Position numbers and translations under genes: made by a program. The notes beneath the pieces are model-generated. The model did not search any database. It saw only the letters and a program-made list of their open reading frames with translations, and was not told the DNA's origin. This document shows positions 1 to 6,196 of a stretch of 13,988 nt of DNA, one piece after another. How positions within the stretch are numbered: the stretch's first letter is position 1; the number at the start of each line of letters is the position of its first letter. Origin of the DNA: JBKQHQ01 sp052148715 (GTDB taxonomy: Bacteria > Pseudomonadota > Alphaproteobacteria > Rhizobiales > Xanthobacteraceae); assembly GCA_052148715.1 (NCBI GenBank), contig JBKQHQ010000221.1, positions 1 through 13,988 on the forward strand, written 5' to 3'.

Positions 1-643
1 CGCCGGCCTCGGCAGGGGCCGCCGCGGCAGCAGCCGCGGCAGCGGCGGCGGCAGCCGCCGCCTTCTGCTCTTCCGCGTAGCCCGAGGGCGGCACGATCGT
101 CACCAGCGTGACATCGCTGCGGGTCAACGGCTTGACGCCGGCCGGCAGGGTCACGTCGCTGAGGTGCTTGGAATAATTGATCTCAAGCTCGCTGACATCG
201 ATGTCGATCGAGGCCGGAATGGCGTCCGCCGGGCACCGCACTGCGAGCGAGTGGGTCACGATGTTCACCGTGCCGCCGCGCTTGACGCCAGGCGCCTGAT
301 CGGCATTGACGACGTGGATTGGAATGCTGACCCGAATGGTCGCGCCTTCGCCAAGCCGCAGGAAATCGACGTGAATGGGGTGGTCCTTGACGGGATCGAG
401 CTGGAAGTCGCGCGGGATTACCCGGTGCTTGGCACCGTCGACCGCCACATCGAGAATGGTGGTCAGGAAATGCCCAGCCAGGATGCGCTGGCGCAACTCG
501 GCGTGGTCGAGCGAAATCGTCAGGGGCGGCTGGTTGTCGCCATAGATGATACCCGGCACGCGGCCAGCCCGACGCTCGGTCCGCGCCGCTCCCTTGCCGG
601 CCTGCGGCCGTACCGTCGCTTTGATTTCTCTGGCCGTCGCCAT
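1..643 (-). CDS. rplY: 50S ribosomal protein L25/general stress protein CTC, 3' end cut by window
   Basis: L25 binds 5S rRNA in the large ribosomal subunit; the longer CTC form carries an extra C-terminal beta domain. The reverse-strand frame is open from an ATG at 643 to the left edge, 214 codons, with no stop inside the window. The N-terminal L25 domain (about residues 1-95) begins MATAREIKATVRPQAGKG and contains RVPGIIYGDNQ, typical of the family. The CTC/TL5 domain (about 100-190) includes IPIHVVN and GVKRGGTVNIV. From residue 195 the protein turns into 15 consecutive alanines, then PAEAG at the edge, as in many alphaproteobacterial L25 proteins that end in an Ala/Glu-rich tail. AAGGA about 9 bases before the ATG serves as ribosome binding site. 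The stop codon lies outside the window. In many bacteria pth follows rplY; that cannot be tested here. Confidence 0.95.
   Translation of the reverse strand, partial: MATAREIKATVRPQAGKGAARTERRAGRVPGIIYGDNQPPLTISLDHAELRQRILAGHFLTTILDVAVDGAKHRVIPRDFQLDPVKDHPIHVDFLRLGEGATIRVSIPIHVVNADQAPGVKRGGTVNIVTHSLAVRCPADAIPASIDIDVSELEINYSKHLSDVTLPAGVKPLTRSDVTLVTIVPPSGYAEEQKAAAAAAAAAAAAAAAPAEAG
17..61 (-). repeat. GCN trinucleotide run coding for 15 alanines in L25 tail
   Basis: Fifteen successive GCN codons (mixed GCG, GCC, GCT) encode the alanine run of the L25 tail. The mixed codons make it an imperfect trinucleotide repeat. It is coding sequence and not an intergenic element. Such runs are prone to change in length between strains. 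Confidence 0.85.
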
Positions 644-708
644 GGCTCAAGTCCTTGTTATTGCTCGCGAATGGGGAAGGGCCGCAGAGGCGGCCACTGA
701 CCCGCGCG

Positions 709-737
709 CTTATAGCGCCGCTCGGCCGGAATCACAA
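709..737 (-). promoter_or_regulatory. sigma-70 type promoter of rplY
   Basis: On the reverse strand TTGTGA (732-737) and TATAAG (709-714) are separated by exactly 17 bases. This gives a -35 with 4 of 6 and a -10 with 5 of 6 consensus bases. The -10 lies 65 bases before the rplY ATG, leaving a leader of roughly 60 bases. This is the best-formed housekeeping promoter I see in the window. It was found by eye and has not been tested. Confidence 0.6.
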
Positions 738-843
738 GAAAAGCCAGGGGGGCGCTGACGGAGCGTCGGCGGATCCGCATCCGCAGCCCCGAATACGCTG
801 ATGCTTCATCTGTCACCACGGCCAATCATCTCGGCATCCCGCG

Positions 844-862
844 GGGCGCCGCGCCCATTTTT
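844..862 (+). terminator. terminator-like hairpin with T tract, no gene upstream on this strand
   Basis: A 5-bp GC stem (GGGCG 844-848, CGCCC 852-856, loop CCG) is followed by ATTTTT. The shape fits a short rho-independent terminator reading rightward. No plus-strand gene precedes it, so it would end either antisense transcription or an unrecognised short RNA. It may equally be chance. Confidence 0.25.
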
Positions 863-1014
863 CGAACTTCGCATGGATTGATCTTCTGGCTTGGCGCAAG
901 CCATCGCAGACCACCTTCCTGAAAGACGTTTCCGGACTTCACAATTCAGAGCGTTTTTCCGGAGGTGGCTTGAAACCAATTTATCCGCAACAAAATGCGG
1001 TCTTGTAACTGAAA

Positions 1015-1042
1015 CTGGCGCACGCTTCGGAACGTGCGCCAG
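1015..1042 (-). terminator. strong 10-bp hairpin downstream of first secreted-protein gene
   Basis: CTGGCGCACG (1015-1024) and CGTGCGCCAG (1033-1042) form a perfect 10-bp stem around an 8-base loop containing CTTCGG, the stable UUCG-type tetraloop. Read leftward it is followed by TTTCAGTT, a weak T-rich tract. It therefore may end the transcript of the gene at 1212-1628, whose stop lies 169 bases away. The poor T tract and the distance leave room for another role, such as part of a small RNA. Confidence 0.4.
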
Positions 1043-1211
1043 TGAAACGTTGACATAACACGTGACCGGATCCTGTTTGGAGCCGACGGTTCAAGACGAG
1101 CCGTCAGCATCAGGAGGGTTTAGTTCGCTCGGCGGCCCGCACAACAACAAAGAGGTAACGAACAGACTAGATGCGCAGGGTATCAGGAGAGCTTCGATCT
1201 CCCATGCCGTA

Positions 1212-1628
1212 TCAGTATTGGGCGACCCGCTCGAAGATGCCTTGCGCGCAGGTGATCGCGGTGCCTCTTTGGTCGACGAGGCGGAAGCTCGCCCGCGTCC
1301 CACCGGCCAAGAAGGTGATGTAATAGGTGCAACGGAACACCCGATTGTCAGGCGGCGGGTAGCTGCCTTCGAACGCGAAATTGGCACCGGCCCGGATCGT
1401 ATCCGCCACCCGCGCCATCGGCGCGCCCTGTTGCCAGACATCGCCGTTGCGGCGCACTTGAATACTGTATCCGCCGGCGGCACCCGTGCTAGTGTTGTTC
1501 CATTCACCGATCAGATCCTGGAACATGCTCTGCGGTCCACCCTGCGCCGATGCGCCGGTGACCGAAAACAGCGTCCCCAGCGCGAACGCCGAGGCCACGA
1601 GATATCGACTGCTTGACTTGATGGACAT
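1212..1628 (-). CDS. small secreted protein of unknown function, tandem copy 1
   Basis: I do not recognise the family. The product has 138 residues. It starts with a clear Sec signal peptide: a positive N-terminus (KSSSR), a hydrophobic stretch at about 9-24, and a likely cleavage site ASA|Q after residue 28. The mature part is about 110 residues with the motif LIGEWNN near its start and two cysteines (C100, C127) that could form a disulfide in the periplasm. The early G-x-W and strand-like pattern recall calycin/lipocalin-type small barrels, but that is a guess. The ATG follows GGGGAGC by a few bases. It is about 90% identical to the protein at 1996-2415, and the ribosome binding site is also identical. 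No other gene in the window hints at a function. Confidence 0.8.
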   Translation of the reverse strand: MSIKSSSRYLVASAFALGTLFSVTGASAQGGPQSMFQDLIGEWNNTSTGAAGGYSIQVRRNGDVWQQGAPMARVADTIRAGANFAFEGSYPPPDNRVFRCTYYITFLAGGTRASFRLVDQRGTAITCAQGIFERVAQY

Positions 1629-1995
1629 TGGAAGCTCCCCTTAGTGCGATATCAACAAGCTATCCTAAAGCTTGATGGATTGGAAGGCGCCGCGCTGCAA
1701 TCGGATTGAAGGGTGCCGCGTTCAACGGGCGCCGCGCATGCTGGCTCGCGCAGGCGCTCGCAGTTGCGAAGGACAAAACACCGATACTCAGCGCCGCTGA
1801 TTCGCCGCCGCATTCTAACCCGACCTCGTGGATATAACCACAAGCGGTGGGGCAACTGTTCTCCCCTTGAAAGTGGTGCCGGCGCAAAATCTTTGGCCCG
1901 CGCAAGGAATGGGGGTTCCTTACCCGGGCCAAGAGCCCAATCCGAGGATTCAGACCGGCACGCGCGATAGCGGGGGCTTCAACGGTGCCGCCGCG
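1629..1995. other. spacer between the duplicated genes
   Basis: These 367 bases separate the two copies and do not match the flanks of the other copy. No protein-like frame is present. The right half holds the hairpin at 1895-1930, which may end the transcript of copy 2. The promoter of copy 1 should lie in the left half, but I could not find a convincing -35/-10 pair. Confidence 0.6.
1895..1930 (-). terminator. two-part hairpin downstream of secreted-protein copy 2
   Basis: GGCCCG/CGGGCC and AAGGAA/TTCCTT form two stacked 6-bp stems separated by a 3 by 3 internal loop, with TGGGGG at the tip. The structure lies 65 bases past the stop of copy 2. Read leftward it is followed by AAAGATTTTG, only a weak T tract. 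A terminator is the simplest reading. Confidence 0.4.
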
Positions 1996-2415
1996 TCAGT
2001 TCTGGGCGACCCGCTCGAAAATGCCTTGCGCGCAGGTGATCCCGCTGCCCCTCTGGTCGACGAGGCGGAAGCTGGCCTTGGTGTTCCCAGCCAAGAAGGT
2101 GATGTAATAGGTGCATCGGAACACCCGATTGTCCGGCGGAGGATAGCTGCCTTCGAACGCGAAGTTGGCACCCGCGCTGATCGTATCGGCGACGCGCGCC
2201 ATCGGCGCGCCCTGCTGCCAGACATCGCCATTGCGGCGAACTGAGATGCTGTAACCGCCGGTTGCGCCGGTGCTGGTGTTGTTCCATTCACCGATCAGAT
2301 CCTGGAACATGCTTATCGGCCCGCCCTGGACCTGCGCCGATGCACCGGTGACCGAAAACAGCGTCCCCAGCGCAAAGGCCGAGGCAACGACGTATCGACT
2401 AGCTTTAGTGGACAT
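1996..2415 (-). CDS. small secreted protein of unknown function, tandem copy 2
   Basis: This is a paralogue of the gene at 1212-1628, with 139 residues. I chose the ATG at 2415 over an upstream in-frame ATG at 2451 because GGGGAG sits just before it, because the paralogue starts at the same point, and because the protein then opens directly with a signal peptide (likely cleavage ASA|Q after residue 27). The mature domain keeps LIGEWNN, the run FEGSYPPPDNRVFRC, and both cysteines (C101, C128). Most differences from copy 1 are conservative or lie in the signal peptide and at the mature N-terminus, which suggests both copies are under selection as functional proteins. The family is not recognised. 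An exported, disulfide-bonded small domain is the most I can infer. Confidence 0.8.
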   Translation of the reverse strand: MSTKASRYVVASAFALGTLFSVTGASAQVQGGPISMFQDLIGEWNNTSTGATGGYSISVRRNGDVWQQGAPMARVADTISAGANFAFEGSYPPPDNRVFRCTYYITFLAGNTKASFRLVDQRGSGITCAQGIFERVAQN

Positions 2416-2427
2416 TGGAAGCTCCCC

Positions 2428-2765
2428 ATGGGGCCACGCCGCCAAGCTCAAGCCTGGCCGGATTGGCAGGTCTAACGTTGCAATCGGCGCCGCTCACGCT
2501 TGCTCTTACGCGGTTGTGGAGAAGCTTAAGGTCAACGACGCCGGCGGGTTCTTCGCCTGCAGATTCTCGTCCGGCTTTCCAGACGCACCGCAAGTGATTT
2601 ACAATCTTCTCACCTGATAGTGGCACCAATTTGATTGTACGTGGCACCAATTGGATTGCAGGCCGGCGCTCCTGAACGGCGCAGCGGCCGAGATCAGATC
2701 GACCGCTTCGGCACGATTCGCCTCGATTAGGAGATCGCAGCATCAGCCGCGCGGCGGACTTGCGC
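2428..2765. other. intergenic stretch with a tandem repeat, possible element remnant
   Basis: These 338 bases lie between the second secreted-protein gene and ubiK. Frames run open across it on both strands, but none has a ribosome binding site or recognisable protein. An approximate tandem repeat at 2620-2661 is the main feature. The sequence to its left is somewhat less GC-rich than the neighbouring genes. I see nothing that can be named with confidence. Confidence 0.5.
2620..2661. repeat. two adjacent 21-bp direct repeats
   Basis: Positions 2620-2640 and 2641-2661 both start GTGGCACCAATT and differ at 3 of 21 positions, with no spacer. Adjacent repeats of about this length occur at the ends of IS21-like transposons, so a decayed element end is one possibility. 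A protein-binding site is another. No transposase remnant was recognised nearby. Confidence 0.75.
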
Positions 2766-3077
2766 TCAGGATATCGGCGGGCCCGAACCGGCGGCCGGCG
2801 AGCTTGAGGCGGGGGCCGGCGCACTCGCGCCAGCGTGAGCAGCCTCGAGCGCGTTGATGCGCGCCTTCAAGGCCTCGTTCTCCTCGCGAGCGAGCCGCGC
2901 CATCTCCTTGACGGCCTCGAACTCCTCGCGCGAGACCACGTCGAGGTCACGCAGCACGCGTTCGGCCTGGCCGCGGAATAGGGTATCGAACTCGCGCCGC
3001 ATACCGTGCGCGACGCCAGTGGCGTCGTTCATGAGCCGCGCTATCTCGTCGAAAAATCGGTTGCTCGTCTGTGCCAT
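2766..3077 (-). CDS. ubiK: BMFP-domain protein, UbiK-type ubiquinone synthesis accessory factor
   Basis: The 103-residue product matches the YqiC/UbiK (BMFP) family. These are small coiled-coil, membrane-binding proteins; in Enterobacteria UbiK assists the soluble ubiquinone-synthesis complex. An amphipathic N-terminal half (NRFFDEIARLMNDATG, then REFDTLFRGQAERVL) leads into the conserved VVSREEFEAVKEMARLAREE segment and a coiled coil to about residue 80. A Pro/Ala/Ser-rich disordered tail follows. The ATG at 3077 is preferred over an in-frame start at 3104 because GGGAG lies upstream of it and because family members start with M-x-Q-x-x-N-x-F/ILDE. It is divergent from lgt, with 162 bases between the start codons. 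The role in ubiquinone synthesis is transferred from the family and has not been shown here. Confidence 0.85.
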   Translation of the reverse strand: MAQTSNRFFDEIARLMNDATGVAHGMRREFDTLFRGQAERVLRDLDVVSREEFEAVKEMARLAREENEALKARINALEAAHAGASAPAPASSSPAAGSGPPIS

Positions 3078-3239
3078 GGTCCACTCCCGCGGGTGTGCAG
3101 CCATTATGCAGAAGAATGGCGATCATCGCCCGGCGCCGCAAGACCGAAGCTCAAACACGAAAGTGGCGGGCATGCCGTGTTCCGCTTGACTTGCGGCCCG
3201 GCATAGCCGCATGAGCCGCAGCACATCGCGAGCCAGCCC
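3078..3239. promoter_or_regulatory. divergent intergenic region between ubiK and lgt
   Basis: Both genes must be started from these 162 bases. A minus-strand CATAAT about 25-30 bases before the ubiK ATG could be a -10, but no good -35 sits at the right distance. A 5-bp inverted repeat, GGCGA/TCGCC, lies at 3118-3130. No convincing promoter for lgt was found. Confidence 0.35.
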
Positions 3240-4067
3240 ATGTCGGCGTTTGTCCTGCCCTTTCCTGCCATCAACCCGGTTTTGGTCTCCTTTGGGCCGT
3301 TTGCCATCCGCTGGTATGCGCTGGCCTATATCGTCGGCATCATCCTCGGCTGGCTGTATGCCCGTTACATCATCCGCTCGTCCAAGTTCTGGAGCGGCGA
3401 GCCGCCCCTGACGGTGACGGACTTCGACGATTTCGTCCTGTGGGTTACGCTCGGCATCATTCTGGGCGGTCGGATCGGCTACGTGCTATTCTACAATTTC
3501 AGGTTTTTCCTGGAGCATCCCGTCGAAATCCTGCAGTTGTGGAAGGGCGGTATGTCGTTCCACGGCGGCTTTCTCGGCTGCGTCGTGGCCGTCTTGCTGT
3601 TCGGGCGCAACCGGGGCATTCCGGTCCTCTCGCTCGGCGACATCACCTGCGCCGTCGGTCCAATCGGGCTGTTTCTCGGCCGCCTCGCCAACTTCATCAA
3701 CGGCGAGCTGTGGGGCCGCTTGACGGATGTACCGTGGGCGATGGTTTTCCCCTCCGGCGGTCCTGAGCCCCGGCATCCGAGCCAACTCTACGAAGCCGGA
3801 CTCGAAGGCCTTGCTTTGTTTGTGCTCCTTTTTCTGCTCATGCGCGCCGGCGCATTACGGCGCCCCGGCTGCATCATCGGCGCGTTCTGCGTCGGCTATG
3901 GCGCGGCGCGGTTGTTCAGCGAGCTGTTCCGCGAGCCCGATGTGCAAATCGGCTATCTCGCAGGCGGGTTGACCATGGGTATGCTGCTCTCGATACCACT
4001 GATCCTCGCCGGCCTGGCATTTCTGTACATCGCGCTCAGGCGCAACGTACAGAAACCCGTCGGATAG
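3240..4067 (+). CDS. lgt: prolipoprotein diacylglyceryl transferase
   Basis: Lgt is the inner-membrane enzyme that moves a diacylglyceryl group from phosphatidylglycerol to the lipobox cysteine of prolipoproteins, the first step of lipoprotein maturation. The 275-residue protein is of normal length and has about seven membrane segments. Visible family marks are FAIRWYALAYIVG near the N-terminus, GGMSFHGG with H108 (matching the essential His103 of E. coli), the signature GRLANFINGELWGR at 147-160, RHPSQLYEA at 178-186, and GAARLFSELFREPD at 221-234, whose R224 and E228 match catalytic-site residues Arg239 and Glu243. The ribosome binding site is weak, but the start gives the usual N-terminus. 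The next gene in the same direction starts 84 bases on, after a palindromic repeat. Confidence 0.97.
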   Translation: MSAFVLPFPAINPVLVSFGPFAIRWYALAYIVGIILGWLYARYIIRSSKFWSGEPPLTVTDFDDFVLWVTLGIILGGRIGYVLFYNFRFFLEHPVEILQLWKGGMSFHGGFLGCVVAVLLFGRNRGIPVLSLGDITCAVGPIGLFLGRLANFINGELWGRLTDVPWAMVFPSGGPEPRHPSQLYEAGLEGLALFVLLFLLMRAGALRRPGCIIGAFCVGYGAARLFSELFREPDVQIGYLAGGLTMGMLLSIPLILAGLAFLYIALRRNVQKPVG

Positions 4068-4093
4068 ACGCGAAAGTTTGGTCGCATTTCTCG

Positions 4094-4118
4094 CGGCAAA
4101 CCGGTATCCACTTTGCCG
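4094..4118. repeat. short palindromic intergenic repeat of a type common in Rhizobiales
   Basis: CGGCAAA (4094-4100) and TTTGCCG (4112-4118) form a perfect 7-bp stem around an 11-base loop that contains CCGGTATCCAC. The motif AACCGGTATCCACTT is one I recall from many intergenic spots in Bradyrhizobium-like genomes; this recollection was not checked. It sits between lgt and the methyltransferase gene and may act as mRNA structure. Confidence 0.55.
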
Positions 4119-4151
4119 ACGTCGCTCCCGGCGGATTCTGGATCCACTCAG

Positions 4152-5252
4152 ATGGCGAATCCGACACCTCTCGAAGCGGAGATCCGGCGGCTGATTGCAC
4201 GCGCCGGACCGATGCCGATTGCCGAATATATGGGGCTATGCCTCTGCCATCCGCAGCACGGCTACTACATGACGCGCGATCCGCTCGGCGCGCGCGGCGA
4301 TTTCACCACCGCCCCCGAGATCAGCCAGATGTTCGGCGAGCTCGTCGGCTTGTGGGCGGCGGCGGTATGGCGACACCAGTTGGGCGCGCCGGAAAACGTG
4401 CGGCTGGTGGAGCTTGGTCCCGGCCACGGCACCCTGCTGGCCGACGCCTTGCGCGTCGCGCATATCGTGCCCGGATTTCACAAGGCTGTGGTTCTGCATC
4501 TGGTCGAGATCAGCCCGATCTTGCAGAAGCGCCAACGGGAAACGCTGGGCGGAATGGACGTGCCGGCCCTCTGGCACCAACGCCTTGACGAGGTGCCGGA
4601 CGGACCGCTCATCGTCATCGCCAACGAGTTCTTCGATGCCCTGCCGATCCGCCAATGTATCAAGCAGGAGGACGGCTGGCATGAGCGCCTGATCGGCATC
4701 GACGCCGATCGCAATCTCAACTTCGTTCTTGCCCCCGATCCGATCGCGCATTTCGATCGCATCCTGCCGCCAAAGGCGCGCAATGCCGCGGTCGGATCGG
4801 TGTTCGAATGGCGCACCGACAATATGGCGCTGGCGCTCGGCCGTCGGGTGGTGCGCGATCGCGGTGCGGCACTGGTGATCGACTATGGCCATACGCAGAG
4901 CGCGCCCGGCGACACCTTGCAGGCCGTCGGCGAGCACGCGTTCGCTAATCCGCTGAGCACGCCGGGCCGCCTCGATTTGACCGCCCATGTCGACTTCCAA
5001 GCCCTTGGCGAAGAGGCCGAAAGCATCGGCGCAGCCGTATCCGGACCGGTCACGCAGGCTACGTTCCTGCGCAGCTTGGGCATCGAATCGCGAGCCGAGG
5101 TCCTCAAGCACAACGCCCGGCCGGCGCAAATCGCTGAGATCGAGACCGCGCTGGTGCGGCTGTGCGGCACAGATCAGCGCCAGATGGGCGCGCTGTTCAA
5201 GGTGATCGCCTTTTCGCATCCGCAACTCGGACCGCTTCCGGGGTTCGAGTGA
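4152..5252 (+). CDS. SAM-dependent methyltransferase, NDUFAF7/MidA-like (DUF185)
   Basis: The product has 366 residues and the features of the class I methyltransferase family that includes mitochondrial NDUFAF7. That enzyme methylates an arginine of the NDUFS2 subunit of respiratory complex I. Visible marks are HGYYMTRDPLGARGDFTTAP at 36-55, the SAM-binding loop VELGPGHGTLL at 86-96, VIANEFFDALPI at 155-166, VIDYGH at 242-247, LTAHVDF at 276-282 and a C-terminal MGALFKV. I chose the ATG at 4152. A TTG at 4113 in the same frame would put coding sequence into the palindromic repeat. Its stop overlaps the pgeF start by one base (TGATG), so the two are probably translated together. Whether the bacterial substrate is the complex I homologue NuoD is an inference. 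Confidence 0.9.
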   Translation: MANPTPLEAEIRRLIARAGPMPIAEYMGLCLCHPQHGYYMTRDPLGARGDFTTAPEISQMFGELVGLWAAAVWRHQLGAPENVRLVELGPGHGTLLADALRVAHIVPGFHKAVVLHLVEISPILQKRQRETLGGMDVPALWHQRLDEVPDGPLIVIANEFFDALPIRQCIKQEDGWHERLIGIDADRNLNFVLAPDPIAHFDRILPPKARNAAVGSVFEWRTDNMALALGRRVVRDRGAALVIDYGHTQSAPGDTLQAVGEHAFANPLSTPGRLDLTAHVDFQALGEEAESIGAAVSGPVTQATFLRSLGIESRAEVLKHNARPAQIAEIETALVRLCGTDQRQMGALFKVIAFSHPQLGPLPGFE

Positions 5253-6034
5253 TGGTCGGCGTGCTGCATGCCGCTTCGCTCGCGCAACACGCCGGCATCC
5301 GGCACGGGTTTTTCACCCGCGAGGGCGGCGTTTCGGAGGGCCTCTATGCTTCGCTCAACGGCGGCGTTGGTTCTCGCGACAAGCCGGAAAACGTCTCCGA
5401 AAATCGGGCCCGGATGACGGCGGCGCTGGGCGTCGCGCGCGACCGGCTCGTTACGGCCTACCAGATTCACTCCGCCGAGGTCGTGGTCGCCGAGCGCGCC
5501 TGGGCGCCCGACGCGCGGCCGCGCGGCGACGCGATCGTCACGAAGACCCCGAACCTTGCTGTCGGCGTGTCGACCGCAGATTGCGGACCCATCCTCTTCG
5601 CTGATCCGCGGGCGCGGGTGGTCGCGGCTGCCCATGCGGGTTGGCGCGGCGCGCTCACCGGCATTCTCGAGGCAACGCTCGTCGCCATGGAGCGCCTCGG
5701 CGCCGAGCGCCGCCGCATCGCTGCGGTGCTCGGCCCGATGATTCGGCGGCCTAATTACGAGGTCGGTAGCGAATTCGTCGCCCGCTTCACGGCGGCCGAT
5801 CCCGACAACCGGCGTTTCTTCACCGCCGCCGAGCGGCCCGACCACGCCATGTTTGACCTTCCCGGCTATATCCGGGCACGCTTGACCGACGCCGGTTTAG
5901 AGCAGGTGGAAGACCTCGGCGTTTGCACCTACGCGGAGCCCGCGCGCTTCTTCAGCTACCGTCGCACAACGCATCACGGTGAGCCCGATTACGGCCGGCA
6001 CGTTAACGCAATTGCTCTCGTCGACGCGCTCTAG
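5252..6034 (+). CDS. pgeF: peptidoglycan editing factor PgeF, polyphenol oxidase (YfiH/LACC1) family
   Basis: PgeF-family proteins are cytoplasmic zinc enzymes. In E. coli the protein removes UDP-MurNAc-L-serine, preventing wrong amino acids from entering peptidoglycan, and its relatives also act on purine nucleosides. The 260-residue protein has the full metal-binding triad: H73 in YQIHSAEV, C111 in STADCGP and H128 in AAAHAGWRG. GGVSEGLYASLN near the start and the C-terminal FFSYRR and GRH segments are also typical. The ATG at 5252 overlaps the stop of the methyltransferase gene (TGATG), and an upstream in-frame start at 5162 would lie deep within that gene. Translational coupling is therefore likely. 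The family was long mislabelled laccase. Confidence 0.93.
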   Translation: MVGVLHAASLAQHAGIRHGFFTREGGVSEGLYASLNGGVGSRDKPENVSENRARMTAALGVARDRLVTAYQIHSAEVVVAERAWAPDARPRGDAIVTKTPNLAVGVSTADCGPILFADPRARVVAAAHAGWRGALTGILEATLVAMERLGAERRRIAAVLGPMIRRPNYEVGSEFVARFTAADPDNRRFFTAAERPDHAMFDLPGYIRARLTDAGLEQVEDLGVCTYAEPARFFSYRRTTHHGEPDYGRHVNAIALVDAL

Positions 6035-6196
6035 CGTAACGGTATCTCGGCACCAATAAATGACCTAGGCCCTGCTCGCCGGCCCGCTGAAGGCGAGAAA
6101 AAGGCCGTGGCACGGAGTTGCCATATTGCCAGCCTCGTCGCGTCCTTGGTATCACGACGCCGCCGAGCGAATTGGCCGGCCAGGAGAACGAGCATA
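6035..6196. other. intergenic region upstream of prs
   Basis: These 162 bases separate pgeF from prs. A 6-bp inverted repeat, CTCGCC/GGCGAG (6075-6097), lies in the left half but has no T tract, so it is at best a weak terminator. A frame continuous with prs runs back to a GTG at 6107, but the prs start at 6197 is much better supported. No clear promoter was found. Confidence 0.4.

Larger units (their letters stand above)
738..1211. other. long intergenic stretch with hairpins, no gene recognised
   Basis: This 474-base gap lies between the rplY promoter and the 3' end of the first secreted-protein gene. No frame in it has a plausible start, ribosome binding site and protein-like composition. 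It holds several small inverted repeats: GGGCG/CGCCC at 844-856 followed by five T, TGGCTTG/CAAGCCA at 887-903 with a 3-base loop, CCGCA/TGCGG at 985-1000, and a 10-bp stem at 1015-1042. The motif TTTCCGGA occurs twice (929-936, 956-963). A small RNA is possible but not shown. Confidence 0.6.
1212..2427 (-). repeat. direct tandem duplication of the secreted-protein gene
   Basis: Two copies, 1212-1640 and 1996-2427, lie in the same direction. Similarity covers the whole coding region plus the 15 bases from the start codon through the ribosome binding site (1626-1640 and 2413-2427 are identical), then stops abruptly. Downstream, similarity stops at the stop codon. The proteins differ by about a dozen substitutions, one single-residue gap in the signal peptide and an added VQ/V near the cleavage site. 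Confidence 0.9.

Noticed and set aside
1049..1057. TTGACATAA as a second MarR half-site
   Set aside because: Only one arm is present with no partner at the 7-base spacing, and an 8-base match is easily found by chance.
1062..1616. 184-codon plus-strand frame antisense to secreted-protein copy 1
   Set aside because: A similar frame is antisense to copy 2 only because the copies are near-identical. The signal peptide and ribosome binding site on the minus strand decide the matter.
2405..2824. 139-codon minus-strand frame spanning the gap and the ubiK 3' end
   Set aside because: It overlaps ubiK in another frame, contains the tandem repeat and has no family resemblance; treated as chance or as a remnant at most.
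4236..5225. 329-codon open frame on the minus strand inside the methyltransferase gene
   Set aside because: The opposite strand encodes a protein with clear methyltransferase motifs; this frame has shadow-like composition and no ribosome binding site that I can see.
6107..6196. N-terminal extension of PRPP synthase from a GTG start
   Set aside because: The added 30 residues are not family-like, and AGGAG with an ATG at 6197 gives the normal N-terminus.
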